From assembly GCA_016932235.1 (NCBI GenBank), contig JAFGDF010000138.1:1-24765 (forward strand): 24,765 nt of DNA, given 5' to 3'. Position numbers and translations under genes: made by a program. Positions 17,644-24,765 of the stretch are shown here, one piece after another (positions within the stretch are counted from its first letter, which is position 1; each line of letters opens with the position of its first letter). This DNA comes from Deltaproteobacteria bacterium. GTDB lineage: Bacteria; Desulfobacterota; DSM-4660; Desulfatiglandales; HGW-15. Below the pieces are notes generated by a model. The model worked only from the letters and a program-made list of their open reading frames with translations, was not told the DNA's origin and did no database searches.

Positions 17644-19206
17644 TTACCTTGCATAATCCACAGCACGGATTTCACGTATGACGGTAACCTTAATCTGTCC
17701 CGGATAGGTAAGTTCTTTCTCTATCTTTTTCGCGATATCCTTGCAGATAACGAATGACTCGTCATCACTTATCTGATCCCCTTCAACCATTATCCTTATT
17801 TCCCTTCCTGCTTGGATCGCATAAGAGCTGCTTACACCTTTAAAGGACATCGCTATCTTTTCAAGATCTTCCAGTCTCTTTATGTACGATTCCAGCATCT
17901 CCTGACGGGCACCCGGTCTGGCGCCAGAAAGGGTGTCGGCAGCCTGCGTTAGGACCGCGAGGATGGAATCGGGCGGAATATCTTCATGATGTGCGGCTAT
18001 GGCGTGAACAACCTCATCGGATTCCCCGTGCTTTTTTGCCAGGTCACTGCCAATCAGGGCATGAGGCCCTTCCACTTCATGATCAACGGCTTTACCGATG
18101 TCATGAAGCAATCCGGCCCTTTTCGCCTGCTTGACATTTAGGCCAAGCTCTGCTGCCATTATCCCGCATATGAAGCCAACTTCCCTTGAGTGCTGAAGAA
18201 CATTCTGTGCGTAGCTGGATCGATACTTCAGTCTTCCGATCAATTTGACCAATTCCGGATCTATCCCATGGACTCCTAAATCAAATGTGGCCTGTTCTCC
18301 TGCTTCCTTGATACTTATTTCGATCTCTTTTTCAACTTTCTTTACTATCTCCTCGATTCGAGCAGGATGAATCCTGCCGTCTTCAATTAATCTTTCAAGG
18401 CAAATCTTCGCAACTTCCCTCCGAACAGGATTAAACCCCGAAAGGATAACGGCTTCCGGCGTGTCGTCTATAATAAGATCTATCCCTGTGGCCGCTTCCA
18501 ATGCCCTTATATTACGTCCCTCTCTGCCGATTATTCTTCCTTTCATCTCCTCATTCGGAAGGCTGACAACAGAGATCGTCCTTTCTGTTGCATAATCACC
18601 CGAATATCGTTTGATTGCCAGCGCTAGAATTTCTTGGCTTTTATGTTTGGCCGTCTCCCTTGCCTCGTTCTCGATCTTGCGAATAAGTTTTGCAGCGTCA
18701 TGCTTGGCTTCTGATTCAATAGAAAGCAAAAGGAGCTTTTTTGCCTCCTCGCTTGATATTCCGGCTATTTGCTCGAGTTGTTCTCGCTGCTGAACGATCA
18801 GTTCTTCATAGCTGTCCTGTTTCTTTTTCAACTCATCTTCTACCTGTCCAATATTTTTCTCCCTTTTATCAAGAGATCTATCCCTGTTTTCGTATTGCTC
18901 AATCTTTTTATCAAGGGCCTCCTCTTTGTGAAACAATCTCCTCTCCTGTGCCTGTAACTGTCCCCGTTTTTCCTTTGTTTCCTTTTCAAAATCAAGCTTC
19001 ATCTGATAGATGGTGTCCTTGGCCCTGAGCATCGCCTCCTTTTTAACTGTTTTAGCATTTCTATGCGCTTCGTTGATGATCTTTTTTGAATAATCCTTTA
19101 TGGACTCAAATTGCCTTTCAATAATCCTCTTCCGAATCCATAATCCCAGAAAAATCCCTACAATGACTCCGGACGAAACGCCAACAATCATCTGTATTGA
19201 CATCAT
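17644..19206 (-). CDS. rny: Ribonuclease Y
   Basis: 520 residues from the ATG at 19206, a length typical of RNase Y. An N-terminal transmembrane helix (about residues 5-23) is followed by a long charged coiled coil (about 30-200), a KH RNA-binding domain ([12 protein letters not shown] from about 223) and an HD phosphohydrolase domain with H368-D369 in L-L-H-D-I-G-K. It is a membrane-anchored endonuclease that starts mRNA decay. The frame stays open 19 codons upstream to an ATG at 19263, but that extension is absent from the family, would put charged residues before the membrane helix, and has a poorer ribosome-binding site; a second ATG follows directly at 19203. It is transcribed in the same direction as zapB-zapA. 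Confidence 0.95.
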   Translation of the reverse strand: MMSIQMIVGVSSGVIVGIFLGLWIRKRIIERQFESIKDYSKKIINEAHRNAKTVKKEAMLRAKDTIYQMKLDFEKETKEKRGQLQAQERRLFHKEEALDKKIEQYENRDRSLDKREKNIGQVEDELKKKQDSYEELIVQQREQLEQIAGISSEEAKKLLLLSIESEAKHDAAKLIRKIENEARETAKHKSQEILALAIKRYSGDYATERTISVVSLPNEEMKGRIIGREGRNIRALEAATGIDLIIDDTPEAVILSGFNPVRREVAKICLERLIEDGRIHPARIEEIVKKVEKEIEISIKEAGEQATFDLGVHGIDPELVKLIGRLKYRSSYAQNVLQHSREVGFICGIMAAELGLNVKQAKRAGLLHDIGKAVDHEVEGPHALIGSDLAKKHGESDEVVHAIAAHHEDIPPDSILAVLTQAADTLSGARPGARQEMLESYIKRLEDLEKIAMSFKGVSSSYAIQAGREIRIMVEGDQISDDESFVICKDIAKKIEKELTYPGQIKVTVIREIRAVDYAR

Positions 19207-19478
19207 AACAAACCGCCTTCCTAACAAACAGGGGGAGAAAGGCATGAACCGCAATAAAGCCATACTACATTCGGGCCTTTACCGCCTGATTATAAAATTA
19301 TTTTGCTCAATAAAAGAGGCTTGAATATTTGTTGAACGAAAGCGGATATGTGATGATCAAAAAAAAAGGATGTCTCTCGGTACCTATAAATAATGCAATG
19401 AAATTATTGAGTATGATTATGTCTCTTCCATTTTTTTATAGAATAGTCCTATAGACTCTGTCGATTTTTTCCATTAAT
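19207..19478. other. About 270-nt spacer upstream of rny, possible small RNA or leader
   Basis: No gene of useful length is visible except a weak N-terminal extension of rny. On the minus strand there is a promoter-like element near its start, a run of nine T at 19361-19369 (A on the plus strand) without a convincing hairpin before it, a TATAAT box at 19289-19294, and a possible stem A-A-A-G-G-C / G-C-C-T-T-T close to the rny start. In many proteobacteria the gene after zapA is 6S RNA; I cannot confirm the 6S fold here. Confidence 0.25.
19435..19464 (-). promoter_or_regulatory. Putative sigma70-type promoter upstream of rny
   Basis: On the minus strand TCGACA (19459-19464) and TATAAA (19435-19440) are separated by 18 nt. 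Each differs from consensus at one position. It lies just after the stop of the short CxxC gene and would give a leader of more than 200 nt for rny or start a small RNA. Confidence 0.35.
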
Positions 19479-19625
19479 TTATACAGATAGGTAATTCACC
19501 CTTACGCTTTCATCCCCCGCCCATGCCTCGTATTTTTCTTTTCCTTTTTTAGTAAATACCGGCTCCCTGAATTGTATAGAGGATCCGGCCGGTTTATTTT
19601 CATAGCGACATTGAAAACAAATCAA
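19479..19625 (-). CDS. Short 48-residue protein with an N-terminal CxxC motif
   Basis: A frame of 48 codons reads M(TTG)-I-C-F-Q-C-R-Y-E-N, continues with R-E-P-V-F-T-K-K-G-K-E-K-Y and ends N-Y-L-S-V. The composition is protein-like, with a balanced mix of charged, aromatic and small residues, unlike a random frame. The codons are in keeping with neighbouring genes. C3 and C6 form a CxxC that could bind zinc, perhaps with a partner. The TTG overlaps the zapA stop (TTGA), which suggests translational coupling; no clear ribosome-binding site is seen inside the end of zapA and no ATG is available in frame. No family is recognised. It could also be a fossil of a longer gene. Confidence 0.4.
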   Translation of the reverse strand: MICFQCRYENKPAGSSIQFREPVFTKKGKEKYEAWAGDESVRVNYLSV

Positions 19626-19909
19626 TCCAATTTTGAATCTATATTGGATATGATTTTTTCAGATCTTTTGCGAATCTCAATCAACAGCTCTTCATGTTCC
19701 TTCAATAGCTGAAAATACTCTCCCGCGATATTAAGAGCGAGTAGAATGGCTATCTTTTTTTCTGTAAGGCCCTTACTGCCCTTGCTTATGTCATCTATCT
19801 TCCTGTTGACATATTCCTCCAACTTGGAAACCTGCGCGGGGTCTTCATCACTCTTAATATGGTATTCCTGGTTAAGAATCGTTACTTTTAAAAGCTCATT
19901 CAAAACCAT
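19622..19909 (-). CDS. zapA: Cell division protein ZapA
   Basis: 95 residues, the usual length. The N-terminal beta part reads L-L-K-V-T-I-L-N-Q-E-Y-H-I-K-S-D, followed by a helix with V-S-K-L-E-E-Y-V-N-R-K-I and a conserved core helix K-K-I-A-I-L-L-A-L-N-I-A, then a long coiled coil of the type that makes ZapA dimers and tetramers. It binds and bundles FtsZ filaments at midcell. Its ATG has a TGGAG a few nt upstream and lies 12 nt behind the zapB-like gene, so both are in one transcript; ZapA and ZapB cooperate at the division site. Confidence 0.9.
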   Translation of the reverse strand: MVLNELLKVTILNQEYHIKSDEDPAQVSKLEEYVNRKIDDISKGSKGLTEKKIAILLALNIAGEYFQLLKEHEELLIEIRKRSEKIISNIDSKLD

Positions 19910-19921
19910 TACTCCATAGGA

Positions 19922-20158
19922 CTAAATATCCATCTGTTCAAGTTTTTCCAGAAGAGATACTACCCTACCTCTGGCTTCATTCTTTGCCCGATTAAGATCC
20001 TCTACCTCTGCGGTTAATTTATCCCTTGTTTCCATAAGGTTTTGATTTTTCAATATCATAGACTCTTTTTCTTCCTTTAATTGGATTATCGTTCTAATCA
20101 GAGAATCCACTTTTTCTTCAAGAACCTTAAAATAGTCGATTTCCTCTTCCTGTTTCAT
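19922..20158 (-). CDS. zapB: ZapB-like coiled-coil cell division protein
   Basis: 78 residues, almost entirely heptad-patterned coiled coil (residues about 5-75) rich in Glu, Lys and Leu, including L-E-E-K-V-D-S-L-I near the N-terminus and V-S-L-L-E-K-L-E-Q-M-D at the end. Length, composition and position directly before zapA match the ZapB group, which stabilises the Z-ring and links it to the chromosome terminus through ZapA. GAGAGG precedes the ATG by about 6 nt. Coiled coils carry little family signal, so the name rests partly on the neighbour. Confidence 0.75.
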   Translation of the reverse strand: MKQEEEIDYFKVLEEKVDSLIRTIIQLKEEKESMILKNQNLMETRDKLTAEVEDLNRAKNEARGRVVSLLEKLEQMDI

Positions 20159-20303
20159 GATACGCCTCTCAATTATCTATTCGCTGTAAACTCAATACCC
20201 AATCCATATCTTATCGTGTCTCGGTTCCAGGCTGAAGATCAGCGATATCCGGAAATACTCGATCCATATCACCATCAGACTTTGTCCGACAGAATCCTAC
20301 TGC

Positions 20304-20331
20304 ATATTATATTTTAACAAAAAAAAGTCAA
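20304..20331 (-). promoter_or_regulatory. Promoter of the zapB-zapA unit
   Basis: On the minus strand TTGACT (20326-20331) and TAATAT (20304-20309) are spaced by 16 nt. This leaves a leader of about 140 nt before the zapB ATG. It abuts the T-run of the ATP synthase terminator, so the two units are separated within about 10 nt. Confidence 0.5.
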
Positions 20332-20362
20332 TAAAAAAGGCAAGCGGGATGCCTGCCTTTCG
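20330..20362 (-). terminator. Rho-independent terminator of the ATP synthase operon
   Basis: On the minus strand a 7-bp perfect stem (AAAGGCA at 20354-20360 with TGCCTTT at 20336-20342) encloses an 11-nt loop and is followed by a T-rich tail. It lies about 30 nt after the atpC stop. Confidence 0.8.
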
Positions 20363-20389
20363 ATCTTGATATGCCCTTAATTGGAGCTT

Positions 20390-20803
20390 TTATTTGTTTT
20401 TATTTGCTATTTTTATGCGATTTAATGCCTTTTTAAATGCTAAATCAGCCCTATCAAAATCGATATCCTTACTTTTTCTGTCCTTTGATAATCTTTTTTT
20501 GGCTTTATCAATAGCTTTTTCTGCTCTTTCTATATCAATATTATATGCTATCTCTGCTGATTGGACCAGTATTGAGACCTTGTTCTCCGATACCTCCGCG
20601 AAACCATTCGAAACAGCCAGATATTCCCTTTTATCCTTGTAATCGTATCGCAGTTCACCGGGAAGCACACCTGTTAGAAAATTAATATGACCGGGTAAAA
20701 CTCCAAAGGCTCCTTCACTGCCCGGGGCGATAACCATATCTACTTCCTGGCTTACCAGGACCTTTTCGGGTGTTACTACTTCTAGGTATAATGTTCCTGA
20801 CAT
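20390..20803 (-). CDS. atpC: ATP synthase F1 epsilon subunit
   Basis: 137 residues from the ATG at 20803. The N-terminal beta-sandwich shows the family pattern: L-E-V-V-T-P-E-K, V-I-A-P-G-S-E-G-A-F-G-V-L-P-G-H and a V-S-N-G-F-A-E-V strand. The last 45 residues form the two-helix C-terminal part that can brake ATP hydrolysis. The subunit sits on the rotor stalk with gamma. A longer frame opens upstream inside atpD, but the chosen ATG has a good AGAGGTGA at 8 nt and begins where the family begins. It is 13 nt behind atpD and is the last gene of the operon, with a terminator just beyond. Confidence 0.95.
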   Translation of the reverse strand: MSGTLYLEVVTPEKVLVSQEVDMVIAPGSEGAFGVLPGHINFLTGVLPGELRYDYKDKREYLAVSNGFAEVSENKVSILVQSAEIAYNIDIERAEKAIDKAKKRLSKDRKSKDIDFDRADLAFKKALNRIKIANKNK

Positions 20804-20816
20804 GATCAATTCACCT

Positions 20817-22235
<1,419 letters not shown>

Positions 22236-22265
22236 TTAATCAAGACCTCCTTTATTTTGAGACAT

Positions 22266-23144
22266 CTAGGCCTTTTTAATAGCCTCGGCACCACCGACTA
22301 TATCCATTAATTCAGATGTAATAGCGGCCTGTCGTGCCTTGTTATAGATCAGAGTGAGATCTTCAACCATCTCCTTGCAATTTTTTGTCGCATTATCCAT
22401 AGCTGACATCCTGGCAGCTTCTTCGCTGACCTGGTTCTGAAAAAATGCGTTTAGAATCTGAACACTGATATGAGTAGGAAGCAGGTCGATCAGGAGACTC
22501 TCAGCGTCCGGCTCGTAAAGATATTCCGAGGCATATCCATCTTTTTCTTTCATGCTTTTCGGAGGTTCGACCGGAATAACCTTTACGATTGTCGGTTCCT
22601 GCTTAGCCATATTTATAAAGCGGGTATATAGCATATATAATTCATCAATATCGCCGTTTATAAATCTGCTGATAAATTCTCCCGTCATCCGATTTGTCTG
22701 GGAGATATCGATTCCGCGGTAAATATCCTTATAGGTCGCGGATATGTTGAAACCTCTCTTGGTGAAATGATCTCTCCCTTTCTTTCCTACCAGTGTCAAG
22801 CCATAAGTCCGCTCCATACCTATCTGCTCATTAACCCATTTTTCCGCCGCATTAATACTATTCACATTAAAGCTCCCGCAAAGTCCCCTGTCAGCGGAAA
22901 AATGAAGCAGTTCAACTTTTAGAATATCCTCTCTTTGAACAAGAAGCGGATGTATATCCGGATCAATACGGCTGGCCAGCTTTCCAAGTACTTCCGTGAA
23001 TTTCTCGGCATAAGGCGCAAAGTTTTCCATCTTGCCCTGACTGTTGCGCAGTCTTGCCGCCGCCACCATATTCATCGCCTTTGTAATCTGTTGTGTCTTT
23101 TTTACGGCACCTATTTTACGTAGAATATCTTTTAAAGTCGCCAT
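22266..23144 (-). CDS. atpG: ATP synthase F1 gamma subunit
   Basis: 292 residues, the usual length. The conserved N-terminal helix I-G-A-V-K-K-T-Q-Q-I-T-K-A-M-N-M-V-A-A and the C-terminal helix with N-K-A-R-Q-A-A-I-T-S-E-L-M-D-I-V-G-G-A-E-A form the coiled rotor shaft; the middle carries the G-L-C-G-S-F-N motif. It turns inside the alpha3-beta3 ring and couples proton (or sodium) flow to catalysis. Its ATG directly follows the stop of a 26-codon frame in the atpA-atpG gap. Which ion is used cannot be told, because the c subunit lies outside the window. Confidence 0.97.
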   Translation of the reverse strand: MATLKDILRKIGAVKKTQQITKAMNMVAAARLRNSQGKMENFAPYAEKFTEVLGKLASRIDPDIHPLLVQREDILKVELLHFSADRGLCGSFNVNSINAAEKWVNEQIGMERTYGLTLVGKKGRDHFTKRGFNISATYKDIYRGIDISQTNRMTGEFISRFINGDIDELYMLYTRFINMAKQEPTIVKVIPVEPPKSMKEKDGYASEYLYEPDAESLLIDLLPTHISVQILNAFFQNQVSEEAARMSAMDNATKNCKEMVEDLTLIYNKARQAAITSELMDIVGGAEAIKKA

Positions 23145-23245
23145 CTATATCTTCTCTATATCCAATCCAGAGTTCTTTACAGCCGGCCCTTCGAGCAATG
23201 CCAGGATTCGACGCCCGGCCATCATACTGATTTTATATTTCTTAA
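23145..23245 (-). other. atpA-atpG spacer with an imperfect hairpin and a 26-codon frame
   Basis: The 101-nt gap is long for this operon. On the minus strand GCCGG (23215-23219) can pair with CCGGC (23182-23186), with an inner TCGA/TCGA pairing, making an imperfect stem-loop without a T-run. A frame from ATG at 23225 runs 26 codons and stops at 23145-23147, its TAG touching the atpG ATG. It has no visible ribosome-binding site. It may be a stability or processing element or a coupling leader; no function is claimed. Confidence 0.25.
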
Positions 23246-24760
23246 CTAATCCTCATGTTGAAAGATCCCTTTGAATTCATCAAGTGCCTTCTTAAGTCTG
23301 ACTTCCAGATCATCATCTATATCTTCCTTATCTTTAATTGCTTTCAACAGATCCGGATTCTTATTCTCCATAAAATCCAGCATCTGTTTCTCATAATCCG
23401 CGACCGCGTTTTCCGGCCATTCATCGAGATATCCTCTAGCAGCCGCAAAAAGAATCATTACCTCCCTCTCGGCAGCCATCGGCTGATACTGGGACTGCTT
23501 CAGGACCTCAACCAGTCTGCGCCCCCTGTTGATCTGTCTCAGAGTAGCCTTGTCCAGATCACTGCCGAATTGGGCAAACGCTTCCAGTTCTCGGAACTGT
23601 GCCATTTCGGTTCTTAGTGTTCCTGCCACTTTTTTCATCGCCTTTGTCTGAGCTGCACCACCTACCCTGGAAACTGAAAGGCCAACATTGATCGCCGGAC
23701 GCACCCCGGAGAAAAACAGGCTCGGTTCAAGATATACCTGTCCATCCGTGATCGAGATGACATTCGTGGGTATATAGGCTGAAACGTCTCCGGCCTGGGT
23801 CTCTATGATAGGAAGAGCAGTGAGAGAACCGGCTCCAAGATCATCGTTGACCTTGGCCGCGCGCTCGAGCAAGCGGGAATGATTGTAGAAAATATCACCG
23901 GGAAATGCCTCCCGACCCGGAGGTCTTCTCAGCAGTAATGATACCTGGCGATAAGCGGTCGCTTGTTTTGATAAATCATCATAAATTATTAATGCGTGTT
24001 TACCGTTATCCCTGTAATATTCCCCGATGGAACAGCCTGAATAAGGTGCCAGAAACTGCTGAGTTGCCGGATCACTCGCACAAGCGGCAACGACCGTAGT
24101 ATATTCCATGGCACCGTTACGCTGCAGGATATCAACCACCTGGGCTACTGTGGATTTTTTCTGTCCAATAGCAACGTATATACAGTAAATATCAGTATTT
24201 TTCTGGTTCAAAATCGCATCGACACATATAGCGGTTTTCCCGATCTGGCGATCACCTATGATGAGTTCTCTCTGCCCTCTGCCAATCGGCGTCATCGCAT
24301 CGATTGCCTTTATGCCTGTATACATGGGTTCATTAACGGGCTTCCTGGCTATTACTCCCGGGGCGACCATTTCAATCCTTCGAAATTCCTTGCTGTCGAT
24401 CGGACCCTTTCCATCCAAAGGATTACCGACCGCATCAATAACGCGGCCCAGGACCGCTTCACCTACAGGAATTTCAGCTATCCTCCCCGTTCTTTTTACG
24501 ACGTCACCTTCCTTTATCGTGGTAACATCACCCATGACCGCGACACCCACGTTATCCTCTTCCAGGTTAAGACACAGGCCATAAATCCCTCCAGGAAACT
24601 CGAGCATCTCCATAGCCATGGCCTTTTCAACACCATGCACACGAGCGACGCCATCGCCGACGGATAAGACAGTTCCGGTTTCGCTCACCTCCATCTTTTT
24701 ATCATAATCCTTAATTTGGTCCCTTATAACCTGACTTATCTCTTCAGCTCTAATCTCCAT
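23246..24760 (-). CDS. atpA: ATP synthase F1 alpha subunit
   Basis: 504 residues, full length. The nucleotide-binding loop G-D-R-Q-I-G-K-T is at 169-176, and the noncatalytic-site Gln (Q172) and the later S-V-S-R-V-G-G arginine-finger region are present. The N-terminus [12 protein letters not shown] matches the family start. The alpha subunits alternate with beta and hold noncatalytic ATP. This is the first gene of the operon inside the window; atpH and the Fo genes would lie beyond the right edge, only 5 nt away. Followed by atpG, atpD and atpC in the standard order. Confidence 0.98.
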   Translation of the reverse strand: MEIRAEEISQVIRDQIKDYDKKMEVSETGTVLSVGDGVARVHGVEKAMAMEMLEFPGGIYGLCLNLEEDNVGVAVMGDVTTIKEGDVVKRTGRIAEIPVGEAVLGRVIDAVGNPLDGKGPIDSKEFRRIEMVAPGVIARKPVNEPMYTGIKAIDAMTPIGRGQRELIIGDRQIGKTAICVDAILNQKNTDIYCIYVAIGQKKSTVAQVVDILQRNGAMEYTTVVAACASDPATQQFLAPYSGCSIGEYYRDNGKHALIIYDDLSKQATAYRQVSLLLRRPPGREAFPGDIFYNHSRLLERAAKVNDDLGAGSLTALPIIETQAGDVSAYIPTNVISITDGQVYLEPSLFFSGVRPAINVGLSVSRVGGAAQTKAMKKVAGTLRTEMAQFRELEAFAQFGSDLDKATLRQINRGRRLVEVLKQSQYQPMAAEREVMILFAAARGYLDEWPENAVADYEKQMLDFMENKNPDLLKAIKDKEDIDDDLEVRLKKALDEFKGIFQHED

Positions 24761-24765
24761 AAGTC

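Noticed and set aside
19207..19263. N-terminal extension of RNase Y starting at the ATG at 19263
   Set aside because: The added 19 residues are absent from the family and the ATG at 19206 gives the usual length with the membrane helix at the N-terminus.
19355..19390. Rho-independent terminator at the T9 run (minus strand)
   Set aside because: The bases before the T-run do not form a stable stem; only about three pairs can be drawn.

Overview
The window looks like a chromosomal segment of an anaerobic Gram-negative bacterium, most likely a member of the Desulfobacterota (the former Deltaproteobacteria). This is inferred from the co-occurrence of an RNase E/G-type and an RNase Y-type ribonuclease, a zapB-zapA-rny cluster next to an F-type ATP synthase operon, very large HgdC/BadF-type (acyl-CoA dehydratase activase-like) proteins, and a remnant of a REP-associated tyrosine transposase. 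No rRNA, tRNA or CRISPR array was seen. Base composition and codon use look even throughout, with no obvious foreign island.

Layout from left to right. At 1-190 is the decayed 3' part of an IS200-like/RAYT transposase (+). At 159-3485 (-) are RNase G (rng) and, 21 nt downstream, a membrane M48 metalloprotease with a C-terminal TPR region. From a short divergent intergenic region a 1437-residue gene runs rightward (3634-7947): two HgdC-like ATPase modules, a Cys-rich linker, a DUF2229-like module and a COG3581/HgdB-like C-terminal module in one chain. At 7948-8469 is a poorly coding stretch with a methyltransferase-like scrap. From 16925 down to 8470 (-) runs a compact gene string: polA, a TYW1-like radical SAM gene, a second activase (1024 residues, two ATPase modules plus DUF2229 part), its separate COG3581-like partner (465 residues, overlapping by 20 nt), and a 105-residue membrane protein coupled by a 4-nt overlap. 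Upstream of polA sit a beta-flower-type small protein (TTG start) and rny. Further right are zapA and zapB with a promoter, then a terminator closing the ATP synthase operon atpA-atpG-atpD-atpC (24760 to 20390, -), whose upstream genes lie beyond the right edge.

Functionally, most of the window is housekeeping: ATP synthesis, cell division (ZapA/ZapB), RNA turnover (RNase G, RNase Y), DNA repair and replication (Pol I) and membrane protein quality control (M48). The unusual part is the middle 10 kb. There, two homologous but differently organised ATP-dependent reductase-activase systems face each other tail to tail, one fully fused and one split into three coupled genes that include an uncharacterised membrane protein. 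By analogy with HgdC/BadF enzymes they probably use ATP hydrolysis to drive low-potential electron transfer through Fe-S clusters, but their substrates cannot be read from the sequence.

Other small items worth noting are an unlisted short gene with a CxxC motif between zapA and rny, a 12-bp palindrome in the divergent rng/activase region, and a hairpin with a 26-codon frame between atpA and atpG.
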